Below are positions 34,608 through 43,927 of a stretch of 64,000 nucleotides of DNA, piece by piece. Below the pieces are notes generated by a model. It saw nothing but the letters and a program-made list of their open reading frames with translations. It searched no databases and was not told the DNA's origin. Each line of letters starts with the position of its first letter. Positions within the stretch are counted from its first letter, which is position 1. The DNA is from Streptomyces griseoruber (GTDB lineage Bacteria > Actinomycetota > Actinomycetes > Streptomycetales > Streptomycetaceae): assembly GCF_001514205.1 (NCBI RefSeq), contig NZ_KQ948763.1:248001-312000 (forward strand), in the 5' to 3' direction. The position numbers and the translations under genes are program-made.

Positions 34608-36737
34608 TCACGCCGGGACCGACGCCGTCCCCGGGGCCAGGAACCGCTTCCCGTTCACCCGCTCGGAGACACCCTCGCGGTCCAGGTACGGCGTGATGCC
34701 GCCCAGGTGGAAGGGCCAGCCGGCGCCCGTGATCAGGCAGAGGTCGATGTCCTGCGCCTCGGCGACGACACCCTCGTCGAGCATGAGCCCGATCTCCTGC
34801 GCCACCGCGTCCAGCACCCGCGCCCGCACCTGCTCCTCGGTGAGGACGGTGTCGCCCTGCTTCAGCAGCGCGGCGACCTCGGGGTCCAGCTCGGGCTTGC
34901 CGCTGTCGTAGACGTAGAAGCCGCGCTTGCCGGCCTCGACGACCGCCTTGAGGTTCGGGGAGACCGTGAAGCGGTCCGGGAACGCCCGGTTGAGCGTCTC
35001 CGAGACGTGCAGACCGATCGCCGGGCCGACCAGCTCGAGGAGGACCAGCGGGGACATCGGCAGGCCGAGCGGCTCCACGCCCTTCTCCGCGACCTCGACC
35101 GGGGTGCCCTCGTCGATGACGTTCTGCACCTCGCCCATGAAACGGGTCAGGATGCGGTTCACGACGAACGCCGGGGCGTCCTTCGTCAGCACCGCCGTCT
35201 TCTTCAGCTTCTTGGCGACGGCGAACGCCGTGGCCAGCGAGGCGTCGTCGGTCTGCTCACCGCGGACGATCTCCAGCAGCGGAAGGACCGCGACCGGGTT
35301 GAAGAAGTGGAAGCCCACGACCCGCTCGGGGTGCTGGAGCTTCGACGCCATCTCCGACACGGAGAGGGACGAGGTGTTGGTGGCGAGGATCGCGTGCGCC
35401 GGGGCGACCGCCTCGACCTCCGCGAACACCTGCTGCTTGACCCCGATCTCCTCGAACACGGCCTCGATGACGAAGTCCGCGTCCGCGAAGCCCTCGGCCT
35501 TGTCCAGGACACCGGTCACCAGGGCCTTGAGGCGGTTGGCCTTGTCCTGGTTGATCCGGCCCTTGCCGAGCAGCTTCTCGATCTCGGCGTGGACATAGCC
35601 CACACCCTTGTCGACGCGCTCCTGGTCGATGTCCGTGAGGACGACCGGGACCTCCAGGCGGCGCAGGAAGAGCAGGGCCAGCTGGGAGGCCATCAGGCCC
35701 GCGCCGACCACGCCGACCTTGGTGACCGGGCGGGCCAGGTTCTTGTCCGGGGCGCCGGCCGGGCGCTTGCCGCGCTTCTGCACCAGGTTGAACGCGTAGA
35801 TGCCGGCGCGCAGCTCACCGCCCATGATCAGGTCGGCGAGCGCGGTGTCCTCCGCGTCGTAGCCCTGCTGGAGGTCGCCGTTCTTGGCGGCGGCGATGAT
35901 GTCGAGGGCGCGGTAGGCGGCCGGGGCCGCGCCGTGCACCTTGGAGTCGGCGACGAACCGGCCGCGCGCGACGGCCTGGTCCCAGGCCTCACCGCGGTCG
36001 ACGACCGGGCGCTCCACCGTGACGTCGCCCTTGAGGACGTTCGCCGTCCAGATCAGCGACTGCTCCAGGAAGTCCGCGCCTTCGAAGAGCGCGTCGGCGA
36101 TCCCGAGGTCGAAGACCTGCTGCCCCTTGAGCTGCTTGTTCTGGTTGAGGCTGTTCTCGACGATCACCGAGACGGCCTTGTCGGCGCCGATCAGGTTCGG
36201 CAGCAGCGTGCAGCCGCCCCAGCCGGGGACCAGGCCGAGGAAGACCTCGGGCAGGGAGAACGCCGGGAGCGCCTTGGAGACGGTGCGGTAGGTGCAGTGC
36301 AGACCGACCTCGACACCGCCGCCCATCGCCGCGCCGTTGTAGTACGCGAAGGTCGGGACCGCGAGGCCCGCGAGGCGCTTGAAGACCTCGTGGCCGCCCT
36401 TGCCGATGGCGAGCGCGTGGTCGTACTCCTTGAGGAGTTCGACGCCCTTGAGGTCCGCGCCGACGGCGAAGACGAACGGCTTGCCGGTGATGCCGACACC
36501 GACGATCTCGCCGGCCGCGGCCTCCTTCTCCACCTGGTCGATCGCGAGGCCCAGGTTCGCGAGCGAGGCGGGGCCGAAGGTGGTCGGCTTGGTGTGGTCG
36601 AAGCCGTTGTCGAGGGTGATCAGGGCGAAGCGCCCGGCACCCGACGGCAGGTCGAGGTGGCGTACGTGCGCGCTCGTGACGACCTCGTCCGGGAACAGCT
36701 CGGCCGCACCCTTCAACAGCTCAGCGGTGGTGCTCAC
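34608..36737 (-). CDS. fadB: Fatty-acid oxidation complex alpha subunit (enoyl-CoA hydratase/3-hydroxyacyl-CoA dehydrogenase)
   Basis: This 709-residue cytoplasmic protein does the hydration and dehydrogenation steps of beta-oxidation. An N-terminal crotonase domain (about 1-300; oxyanion-hole segments F-A-V-G-A-D and G-G-G-V-E) is followed by an NAD-binding Rossmann domain (V-G-V-V-G-A-G-L-M-A near residue 340) and two 3-hydroxyacyl-CoA dehydrogenase C-terminal domains with H-F-F-N-P. GTG overlaps the thiolase stop by four bases and has GAGGGGGA upstream; the frame is open further back but only into the thiolase gene. It acts as the alpha partner of the thiolase. Confidence 0.95.
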   Translation of the reverse strand: MSTTAELLKGAAELFPDEVVTSAHVRHLDLPSGAGRFALITLDNGFDHTKPTTFGPASLANLGLAIDQVEKEAAAGEIVGVGITGKPFVFAVGADLKGVELLKEYDHALAIGKGGHEVFKRLAGLAVPTFAYYNGAAMGGGVEVGLHCTYRTVSKALPAFSLPEVFLGLVPGWGGCTLLPNLIGADKAVSVIVENSLNQNKQLKGQQVFDLGIADALFEGADFLEQSLIWTANVLKGDVTVERPVVDRGEAWDQAVARGRFVADSKVHGAAPAAYRALDIIAAAKNGDLQQGYDAEDTALADLIMGGELRAGIYAFNLVQKRGKRPAGAPDKNLARPVTKVGVVGAGLMASQLALLFLRRLEVPVVLTDIDQERVDKGVGYVHAEIEKLLGKGRINQDKANRLKALVTGVLDKAEGFADADFVIEAVFEEIGVKQQVFAEVEAVAPAHAILATNTSSLSVSEMASKLQHPERVVGFHFFNPVAVLPLLEIVRGEQTDDASLATAFAVAKKLKKTAVLTKDAPAFVVNRILTRFMGEVQNVIDEGTPVEVAEKGVEPLGLPMSPLVLLELVGPAIGLHVSETLNRAFPDRFTVSPNLKAVVEAGKRGFYVYDSGKPELDPEVAALLKQGDTVLTEEQVRARVLDAVAQEIGLMLDEGVVAEAQDIDLCLITGAGWPFHLGGITPYLDREGVSERVNGKRFLAPGTASVPA

Positions 36738-37951
36738 TTGTCCCCCTCGAAGTGCGGGTTCTCCCAGATGACCGTCGCGCCCATGCCGAAGCCGACGCAC
36801 ATGGTGGTCAGGCCGTAGCGGACGTGCGGCTGCTCCTCGAACTGGCGGGCCAGCTGCGTCATCAGGCGGACGCCGGAGGAGGCCAGCGGGTGGCCGAAGG
36901 CGATGGCGCCGCCGTACTGGTTGACGCGCTCGTCGTCGTCGGCGATGCCGTAGTGGTCGAGGAAGGCCAGCACCTGGACGGCGAAGGCCTCGTTGATCTC
37001 GAACAGACCGATGTCGGAGATGGACAGACCCGCCTGCGCGAGCGCCTTCTCGGTGGCCGGGATCGGGCCGTAGCCCATGACCTCCGGCTCGACGCCCGCG
37101 AAGGAGTACGCCACGAGGCGCATCTTCACCGGCAGGTTGTTCTCGCGGGCGAAGTCCTCGGACGCGATCAGCGAGGCGGTCGCACCGTCGTTCAGACCGG
37201 CCGCGTTGCCGGCGGTGACCCGGCCGTGGACGCGGAACGGGGTCTTCAGGCCGGAGAGGTTCTCCAGGGTGGTGCCCGGACGCATCGGCTCGTCGGCGGT
37301 GACCAGGCCCCAGCCCGTCTCACCGGCGTCCGCGTTGGTGCGGCGCACCGAGATCGGCACCAGGTCGGCCTGGATCTTGCCGTCGGCGTACGCCTTGGCG
37401 GCCTTCTCCTGGGAGCGCACCGCGTACTCGTCCGCGCGCAGCTTGGTGATCTGCGGGTAGCGGTCGTGCAGGTTCTCCGCGGTCATGCCCATGAACAGGG
37501 CGGACTCGTCGACCAGCTTCTCGGAGACGAACCGCGGGTTCGGGTCGACGCCCTCGCCCATCGGGTGGCGGCCCATGTGCTCGACACCACCGGCGATCGC
37601 GATGTCGTACGCGCCGAAGGCGACCGAGCCCGCGACCGTGGTGACGGCGGTCAGGGCGCCGGCGCACATCCGGTCGATGGAGTAGCCGGGGACCGACTGG
37701 GGGAGACCGGCCAGGATGCCGGCGGTGCGGCCGATGGTCAGGCCCTGGTCGCCGATCTGCGTGGTCGCGGCGATGGCGACCTCGTCGATCTTCTTGGGGT
37801 CGAGACCGGGGTTGCGGCGCAGCAGCTCCCGGATCGCCTTCACGACGAGGTCGTCGGCGCGGGTCTCGTGGTAGATGCCCTTCGGGCCCGCCTTGCCGAA
37901 CGGGGTACGGACGCCGTCGACGAAGACGACGTCCCTGACGGTACGAGGCAC
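36734..37951 (-). CDS. fadA: Acetyl-CoA acyltransferase (thiolase)
   Basis: This 405-residue thiolase makes the last cut of beta-oxidation. The acylated cysteine is in R-M-C-A-G-A-L (about residue 90), the histidine in G-G-A-I-A-F-G-H-P and the second cysteine in T-T-M-C-V-G-F-G-M-G near the end. GTG is chosen because GGAGG lies nine bases upstream; a longer frame upstream has no such site. It is first in the fadA-fadB operon; the gap before it holds two dyads that may control it. Confidence 0.95.
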   Translation of the reverse strand: MPRTVRDVVFVDGVRTPFGKAGPKGIYHETRADDLVVKAIRELLRRNPGLDPKKIDEVAIAATTQIGDQGLTIGRTAGILAGLPQSVPGYSIDRMCAGALTAVTTVAGSVAFGAYDIAIAGGVEHMGRHPMGEGVDPNPRFVSEKLVDESALFMGMTAENLHDRYPQITKLRADEYAVRSQEKAAKAYADGKIQADLVPISVRRTNADAGETGWGLVTADEPMRPGTTLENLSGLKTPFRVHGRVTAGNAAGLNDGATASLIASEDFARENNLPVKMRLVAYSFAGVEPEVMGYGPIPATEKALAQAGLSISDIGLFEINEAFAVQVLAFLDHYGIADDDERVNQYGGAIAFGHPLASSGVRLMTQLARQFEEQPHVRYGLTTMCVGFGMGATVIWENPHFEGDK

Positions 37952-38002
37952 GATGGCTCTCCTCCAGAGGGTGCGGGATGGCACTGCTGCGACACGCAAG
38001 CG

Positions 38003-38039
38003 CTGAGCGCGCGCTCAGAGCCCATGCTACTTATCAGTA
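38003..38039. promoter_or_regulatory. Two dyads upstream of fadA
   Basis: CTGAGCGCGCGCTCAG (38003-38018) is a perfect 16-base palindrome. Next to it TACTTATCAGTA (38028-38039) has TACT/AGTA arms around four bases, the pattern of operators for TetR-type fatty-acid regulators. Both are within 90 bases of the fadA start. The cognate regulator is not in the window. Confidence 0.5.
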
Positions 38040-38077
38040 ACGTAGCTGCCCAGTCCCGGAGGCCCAAGCGGCGAAGG

Positions 38078-39106
38078 TCACACCTTCGGGGGAGCGGTCG
38101 ACCCCCGCGGCGTCAGCACCGGAGTGGGCACGGGGTGCGATCCCGGCCCCCGTCCGGTGATCGCCCCGAACAGCGTCCGGGCCGCCTCCGCGCCGAATCC
38201 GTGCACGTCATGGCTCATCGCGGAGAGCGTCGGATGGGTCAGCCGGCACAGCTGGGAGTCGTCCCAGGCCAGCAGGGAGACGTCCCGCGGCACGCTCAGT
38301 CCCATCTCGGCCGCCACCGCCAGCCCCGCCACCGCCATGATGTCGTTGTCGTAGACGATGGCCGTCGGCCGGTCCGGCGGGGCGGCGGTCAGCATCGAGC
38401 GGGTCGCCCGCGCCCCCGCCTCCCCCGAGTAGTCCGTGGCCACCTGCCAGGCCCCGGTCAGCCCCAGACCGCGCGCCGCCGCGTCGAAGGCGGCCGTCCG
38501 CATCACCGTGTGCCCGAGCGCGGCGGCACCCCCGACCCGGGCGACACGGCGGTGGCCGAGCGCGGCGAGATAGCGCACCGCCTCCGTCACCGCCGTCGCG
38601 TCGTCCGTCCACACCGAGGTCAGGGACCCGGTCAGCGAGGGATGCCCGACCGCCACCACCGGCAGTCCGAGCCGCTCGGCCGCCACCACCCGGGGATCGT
38701 CGGCCCGGAAGTCCACCAGGATCGCCCCGCCGATCTGCCGCCCCCGCCACCACGACTCGAGGAGACCGGCCTCTTCCTCCACGCTCCTGACCAGCCGCAG
38801 CAGCAGCGCGCAGGCGTGCTCGGTCAGCACGCTCTCCACCCCGGAGACGAACTCCATGTAGAACGGCTCCAGGCCCAGCATCCGGGCCGGCCGGCAGATC
38901 GCCAGCCCCACCACGTCCACCCGCGAGCTCGACAGCGACCGCGCGGTCAGGTTCGGCTCCCAGCCCAGCTCCCGCGCCGCCGTGAAGATCCGCTCCCGGG
39001 TCGCCTCCGACAGGCCCGGCTTGCGGTTGAACGCGAGCGACACCGCCCCCTTGGACACCCCGGCGCGCGCGGCGACGTCCTTGATGGTGACGCGAGAGGT
39101 CGTCAT
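38078..39106 (-). CDS. LacI-family transcriptional regulator
   Basis: This 342-residue repressor has the N-terminal helix-turn-helix T-I-K-D-V-A-A-R-A-G-V-S (residues 7-18) with the hinge R-S-L-S-S-S-R, and a type 1 periplasmic-binding-like sensor domain. ATG overlaps the beta-mannosidase stop by four bases, so regulator and enzyme are made together. It most likely controls the enzyme and the divergent importer at 41652-44754 through dyads in the shared promoter. The inducer is inferred to be a manno-oligosaccharide or mannose derivative. Confidence 0.92.
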   Translation of the reverse strand: MTTSRVTIKDVAARAGVSKGAVSLAFNRKPGLSEATRERIFTAARELGWEPNLTARSLSSSRVDVVGLAICRPARMLGLEPFYMEFVSGVESVLTEHACALLLRLVRSVEEEAGLLESWWRGRQIGGAILVDFRADDPRVVAAERLGLPVVAVGHPSLTGSLTSVWTDDATAVTEAVRYLAALGHRRVARVGGAAALGHTVMRTAAFDAAARGLGLTGAWQVATDYSGEAGARATRSMLTAAPPDRPTAIVYDNDIMAVAGLAVAAEMGLSVPRDVSLLAWDDSQLCRLTHPTLSAMSHDVHGFGAEAARTLFGAITGRGPGSHPVPTPVLTPRGSTAPPKV

Positions 39107-41475
39107 CGGGAGGGCTCCAGGCAGTACAGGGCGGCACGGGCCGCGTCGGCATCGGGAGTCTCCCAGCCCGTCACACCGATCGTCACCCGTTCCCCGGGAA
39201 GCAGCGTCACCAGCCCCCGGTCGGCCCGTGCGTCCGGCCCCAGCCGGTCGGCCTGGAGCAGCAAATCCCGTACGAGGGTGAGGGCCGTCACCGTGACGCT
39301 CCCCGGTGCCACGCTCACCTCGAACTCGGGTGCCGGATAAGGGATGTCACGGTCGGGCAGCGGAAAGTACAGCGCCCGGAGCTCCTCCGCGTCCGCCACC
39401 AGGAACTCCTTCGCCCCGGTCGGCTCCAGCTCCGCCGGCACCCGCGCCACGCCCACCGCCCGTGCGCCCGCCGCCAGTTGGACGTCCGCCGTCCCGAGCA
39501 CCTCCCCGTCGACGGTCATCCGCCGCAGCCGCAGCACCCCCGTCCACGGCTCGGCCGACTGGTTCACGGCCGCCGACACCAGCCCCTCGCCCCGGACCTG
39601 GAGCGTCAGCAGCCGGTCCGCGTACAGCCGCCGCAGCTCGTGGTACAGCGGCTTCTCCCGGCCGTCCCCGTCGATCGCCGCCCAGGAGGTCACCGGCCAG
39701 CAGTCGTTGAGCTGCCAGACGACCGTGCCCGCGCACACCGGCCAGTGCGACCGCCAGTGCTCGATCCCGGCCGCCACCGCCCGCGCCTGATTGACCTGCG
39801 TCAGATAGTGCCAGCGGTCGAAGTCCCCCTCCGGCGCCGCGAAATGCCGGGCGAGCCCGCGCGCCAGCTTGCCGTCGCCGTCGTCCGCCTTCTGCCGGTG
39901 CAGCATCCCGGGGGAGTCCGCGGCCAGCTCCTCACCCGGCAGCGCCCGCCGCAGCGTGGCGTACGCGGGCGGCGCCTGCCAGCCGAACTCGGCGACGAAC
40001 CGCGGCACTTCGGCGCGGTACTCGGCGTAGTCCCGCCGGTTCCACACCTCCCAGGAGTGGTGCGTGCCGTGCGCCGGGTCGTTCGGATGGTGCGCCCAGG
40101 AACCCGACCAGGGGCTGCCGGCCGTGTACGGCCGCGTCGGGTCCGACTCGGCGACGACACGCGGCAGTACGCCCAGGTAGTACCCCTCCCCCCAGGAGTC
40201 CCCGGCGAGCCGCCCCTCCCAGCCCCAGTCCCGGAACCCCCACAGGTTCTCGTTGTTGCCGTTCCACAGCACCAGCGACGGATGCGGCATCAGCCGTACG
40301 ACGTTCTCCCGGGCCTCCGCCTCCACCTCGCCGCGCAGCGGCTGCTCCTCGGGGTAGGCCGCGCAGGCGAACGGGAAGTCCTGCCAGACCAGGAGCCCCA
40401 GCTCGTCGCAGGCGTCGTAGAAGTCCTCGCTCTCGTAGATCCCGCCGCCCCACACCCGGACCAGGTCCACCCCGGCCCCGGCGGCCTGCCGCAGCCGTTC
40501 CCGGTAGCGCTCCCGGGTCATCCGGGAGGGGAAGGCGTCGTCGGGGATCCAGTTCACGCCGCGCGCGAACAGCCGCTCGCCGTTGACGACCAGGGTGAAT
40601 CCGGTGCCGTGCGCATCGGGCCGCCGGTCCAGCCCGACGGTCCGGAAGCCGATCCGCCGCCGCCAGGAGTCCAGCGCCTCCCCTTCCTGATCCAGCGTCA
40701 GCTCGACGTCGTACAGCGGCTGTCCGCCGTAGCCGCGCGGCCACCACAGCCGGGCCCCGGGCACCTCCAGCCGTACGACCGCGCTCGTGCCCTCGACCCG
40801 GGCGTGTGCCTTCGCCCCGCCCACCCGGGCCGTCACCGTCAGCCCGGCCTCGACCCGGGTCCGCTCCACCTCCACCCGCAACTCGACCACCCCGGCGCCC
40901 TGTTCGACGGTGACCAGGGGCCGTACCCGGGCGATCCGCGCCGTCGACCAGCGCTCCAGCCGCACCGGCCGCCAGATCCCCGCCGTCACCAGGGTCGGCC
41001 CCCAGTCCCAGCCGAAGGAGCAGGCCATCTTCCGCAGGTACTGGTACGGCTCGGCGTAGGCGGCGGGCCGCTCGCCCAGCCGTCCGCGCACCGCCTCGGC
41101 CTCGGCGTACGCGGACGCGAACCGGACCGTCAGCCGCCCGCTCGCCCCCGTCACATCGAACCGGTACGAGCGGTGCATGTTCCGCACCGAACCCAGCAGC
41201 CGCCCGTCGAGCAGGATCTCGGCGGCCGTGTCCAGACCGTCGAAGACCAGATCGGTCTGCTCGTGCCCCGACGGCACGCCCGGCAGCTCCCTCTCGTACG
41301 TCCACTCGCGCCGCCCCACCCACGCGACCTCGCGTTCGCCCCGGCCGACGAACGGGTCCGGGATCACCCCGGCGGCCAGCAGATCGGTGTGCACACACCC
41401 CGGCACGGAGGCCGCCAGCGCCTCTCCTTCGTGCCGCAGGATCCATCCGTCGACGAGCGGTGAGGCCTCCAGCAT
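39103..41475 (-). CDS. GH2 beta-mannosidase
   Basis: This 790-residue enzyme trims terminal beta-mannose from oligosaccharides. Domain order is sugar-binding jelly roll (1-175), immunoglobulin-like (180-285), TIM barrel (290-600) and a C-terminal beta domain. Acid/base Glu409 is in W-N-G-N-N-E and nucleophile Glu496 in F-V-A-E-F-G-W, and the F-S/W-D-W pocket W-D-W-G-P (157-160) is typical of beta-mannosidases. No signal peptide, so it is cytoplasmic. ATG at 41475 has AGGGAG five bases upstream; a GTG two codons earlier overlaps that site. It forms a two-gene operon with the LacI gene. Confidence 0.93.
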   Translation of the reverse strand: MLEASPLVDGWILRHEGEALAASVPGCVHTDLLAAGVIPDPFVGRGEREVAWVGRREWTYERELPGVPSGHEQTDLVFDGLDTAAEILLDGRLLGSVRNMHRSYRFDVTGASGRLTVRFASAYAEAEAVRGRLGERPAAYAEPYQYLRKMACSFGWDWGPTLVTAGIWRPVRLERWSTARIARVRPLVTVEQGAGVVELRVEVERTRVEAGLTVTARVGGAKAHARVEGTSAVVRLEVPGARLWWPRGYGGQPLYDVELTLDQEGEALDSWRRRIGFRTVGLDRRPDAHGTGFTLVVNGERLFARGVNWIPDDAFPSRMTRERYRERLRQAAGAGVDLVRVWGGGIYESEDFYDACDELGLLVWQDFPFACAAYPEEQPLRGEVEAEARENVVRLMPHPSLVLWNGNNENLWGFRDWGWEGRLAGDSWGEGYYLGVLPRVVAESDPTRPYTAGSPWSGSWAHHPNDPAHGTHHSWEVWNRRDYAEYRAEVPRFVAEFGWQAPPAYATLRRALPGEELAADSPGMLHRQKADDGDGKLARGLARHFAAPEGDFDRWHYLTQVNQARAVAAGIEHWRSHWPVCAGTVVWQLNDCWPVTSWAAIDGDGREKPLYHELRRLYADRLLTLQVRGEGLVSAAVNQSAEPWTGVLRLRRMTVDGEVLGTADVQLAAGARAVGVARVPAELEPTGAKEFLVADAEELRALYFPLPDRDIPYPAPEFEVSVAPGSVTVTALTLVRDLLLQADRLGPDARADRGLVTLLPGERVTIGVTGWETPDADAARAALYCLEPSR

Positions 41476-41485
41476 GCGCACTCCC

Positions 41486-41564
41486 TAAACCGGTCGAGCC
41501 GAGTGGTGGGTGCCGTCTCTCCATCCTTGGCGGGAATGGGACTTTACCGGTTGAGGAAAGCGCT
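41486..41564. promoter_or_regulatory. Divergent promoter with paired ACCGGT dyads
   Basis: Two sites share the core ACCGGT with A/T-rich flanks: TAAACCGGTCGAG around 41486-41498 and TTTACCGGTTGA around 41543-41554. Just after them is AAAGCGCT (41557-41564), a half site often seen in LacI operators. They lie between the beta-mannosidase/LacI operon and the importer, so the encoded LacI protein is the natural candidate binder. Confidence 0.5.
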
Positions 41565-41651
41565 GTCAGAGTGCCGAATCAGCCAACCCCGTACCTTTCG
41601 CCCCACCCACCCGCACGTGCTCGTCCGTCCCCTCGAACGGAGCTGATGCAC

Positions 41652-42968
41652 ATGATCCGCCGTACAGCCCTGGCCGCCGCCGTGGGAGCCGCGCTGCTCG
41701 TCCTGCCCGCCTGCACCGCCACCGGCGGCACCTCGAAGGGGGCCGACGCCAAGGCCGCCGACGATCCGTCGAAGGTCACCGGCGCCATCACGGTCCTCAC
41801 CCAGCGGACCGACCTCGTGCAGGACGGCACGATGAAGAAGTACGCGGCCGAGTTCAACAAGACGTACCCGAAGGTGAAGGTCGAGTTCCAGGCCCTCACC
41901 AACTACGAGGCCGAAGTCAAGATCCGGATGAACACGGAGAACTACGGTGACGTCCTGATGATCCCCGGGGTCATCAAGAAGAGCGACTACCCGAAGTTCT
42001 TCGCCTCCCTCGGCACGGTCGGGGAGCGCAGCGAGAAGTACCGGTTCACCGACTTCACCGCCGTCGACGGCAAGGTCTACGGCCAGAGCCCCATCGGGGT
42101 GATGCCCGGCTTCGTCTACAACAAGCGGGTCTGGAAGGAGGCCGGGGTCACCGACTGGCCCATCACCCCCGCCGCCTTCCTCGCCGACCTGAAGGCGATC
42201 AGGACGAAGACGGACGCCGTCCCCTACTACACCAACTTCGCCGCGGGCTGGACGCTCACCTCCTGGACCTTCGTCAACGGCTCGGTGCACTGCGATCCGC
42301 GGGCCACCACCAAGCTGGCCGAGGGCGACCCCTGGTCCGAGGGCGCCGATCTGCGCGTCGGCGACACGCTCCTGTACGACATCGTCCACGAGGGCCTCGC
42401 CGAGAAGGACCCCACCACCTCCAACTGGGAGGCGTCGAAGCCCCGGTTGGCCAAGGGCGAGATCGCCACGCAGTGGCTCGGCACCTGGGCGATCGTCCAG
42501 TTCCAGGACGCCGCGCGGAAGGCCGGCGTCGATCCCGACGACATCGGCTTCATGCCCTTCCCGGCCCAGGTGGGCGGAGAGTTCTGCGCGGTCGTCAGCC
42601 CCGACTACAACCAGGCCGTCAACGTCCACTCGAAGCACAAGGAGGCCGCCCGCGCCTGGATCGACTGGTTCACCGACAAGTCCGGCTACGACCAGGACAA
42701 CCTCGCCATCTCCCCGCGGAAGGGCGCGGCCCTGCCCGAGGTGCTGAAGCCGTACGAGGACGCGGGCGTGAAACTCATCGAGCTCGACGACAGCAAGGGC
42801 GCCGACGTCAAGCTGATCGACACCGAGTCGGAGGTCGGCATCAACACCCCCGACTACCGCCAGGACCTCGTCGACCTCGCGCGCGGCGCCCGCAAGGGCA
42901 CCCTGGACGACTTCCTCGCGGACCTCGGCAGGAAGTGGACGGACACGCAGAAGACCGTGGGGTCCTGA
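41652..42968 (+). CDS. Sugar-binding lipoprotein of an ABC importer
   Basis: This 438-residue family 1 solute-binding lipoprotein has a short signal with lipobox L-P-A-C (near residue 21) and a Gly/Ser/Lys linker. It should capture sugars for the two permeases that follow. ATG at 41652 has GGAG nine bases upstream; an ATG two codons earlier is closer to it. The stop overlaps the first permease start (TGATG). By position next to a beta-mannosidase and LacI regulator, manno-oligosaccharides are the likely ligand; sequence does not prove it. Confidence 0.9.
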   Translation: MIRRTALAAAVGAALLVLPACTATGGTSKGADAKAADDPSKVTGAITVLTQRTDLVQDGTMKKYAAEFNKTYPKVKVEFQALTNYEAEVKIRMNTENYGDVLMIPGVIKKSDYPKFFASLGTVGERSEKYRFTDFTAVDGKVYGQSPIGVMPGFVYNKRVWKEAGVTDWPITPAAFLADLKAIRTKTDAVPYYTNFAAGWTLTSWTFVNGSVHCDPRATTKLAEGDPWSEGADLRVGDTLLYDIVHEGLAEKDPTTSNWEASKPRLAKGEIATQWLGTWAIVQFQDAARKAGVDPDDIGFMPFPAQVGGEFCAVVSPDYNQAVNVHSKHKEAARAWIDWFTDKSGYDQDNLAISPRKGAALPEVLKPYEDAGVKLIELDDSKGADVKLIDTESEVGINTPDYRQDLVDLARGARKGTLDDFLADLGRKWTDTQKTVGS

Positions 42969-43927
42969 TGGCGGACACCACCGAGAAGCCGGCGGTGGGA
43001 CATCCGGGGGCGCGGCCGGTACCGGGGGACGCCCCCGTGCCGGCCCCGGCCCCCCGCCGGGCCCGCTTCTGGCGGCGGCTGACCCCCTGGCTGTTCCTCG
43101 CCGCACCGCTCGCCCTGCTGATCGCCTTCACCTACGCGCCGATCGTCAACATGGTCGCGTTCAGTTTCACCGACTGGGACGGTGTCAGCCCCGAGCTGCA
43201 CTACACGGGCACCGAGAACTACACCGAACTCTTCACCCGCTCCGACCTGTTCGAGGTCTTCTTCGTCAGCGGCTACTACCTGGCCGCCTCGGCCGTGCAG
43301 ATCGTGGCCGCGCTCTACTTCGCCACGATCCTCAGCTTCAACGTCCGCTTCCGGAACTTCTTCAAGGGCGTGCTGTTCTTCCCGTACCTGATCAACGGGG
43401 TCGCGATCGGTTTCGTCTTCCTCTACTTCTTCCAGGACGGCGGCACCCTCGACTCGGTCCTCGCCCTGTTCGGACACCACTCCGACCACGCCTGGCTCGG
43501 CACCCCGGCCTCCGCGAACACCTCCCTCGCGGGCGTCTCCGTGTGGCGCTATCTGGGCCTGAACTTCGTGCTGTTCCTGGGCGCGATCCAGTCCATCCCG
43601 GGCGAGCTGTACGAGGCGTCCGAACTGGACGGCGCGAACCGGTGGCACCAGTTCCGGCACATCATCCTGCCCGGCATCAAACCGGTGCTGACGCTGACCG
43701 TGATCCTCTCGGTCTCCGGCTCGCTGTCGGCCTTCGAGATCCCGTACATCATGACGGGCGGGGCGACCGGCACCGAGACCTTCGTGATCCAGACCGTGAA
43801 GCTGGCCTTCCAGTTCAACAAGACGGGCCTCGCCTCGGCCGCCGCCGTGGTCCTGCTGCTGATCATCCTGGCGGTGACCTGGCTCCAGCGCCGACTGGTC
43901 CCCGACGACAGGGTGGACCTCGTATGA
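42968..43927 (+). CDS. Sugar ABC importer permease (MalF-like)
   Basis: This 319-residue membrane protein has about 35 Pro/Ala-rich cytoplasmic residues, six hydrophobic segments and the EAA-loop E-A-S-E-L-D-G-A-N (about residue 220). It pairs with the following permease. The start overlaps the binding-protein stop by one base (TGATG) and its own stop overlaps the next start (ATGA). No ATPase gene is linked. Confidence 0.92.
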   Translation: MADTTEKPAVGHPGARPVPGDAPVPAPAPRRARFWRRLTPWLFLAAPLALLIAFTYAPIVNMVAFSFTDWDGVSPELHYTGTENYTELFTRSDLFEVFFVSGYYLAASAVQIVAALYFATILSFNVRFRNFFKGVLFFPYLINGVAIGFVFLYFFQDGGTLDSVLALFGHHSDHAWLGTPASANTSLAGVSVWRYLGLNFVLFLGAIQSIPGELYEASELDGANRWHQFRHIILPGIKPVLTLTVILSVSGSLSAFEIPYIMTGGATGTETFVIQTVKLAFQFNKTGLASAAAVVLLLIILAVTWLQRRLVPDDRVDLV

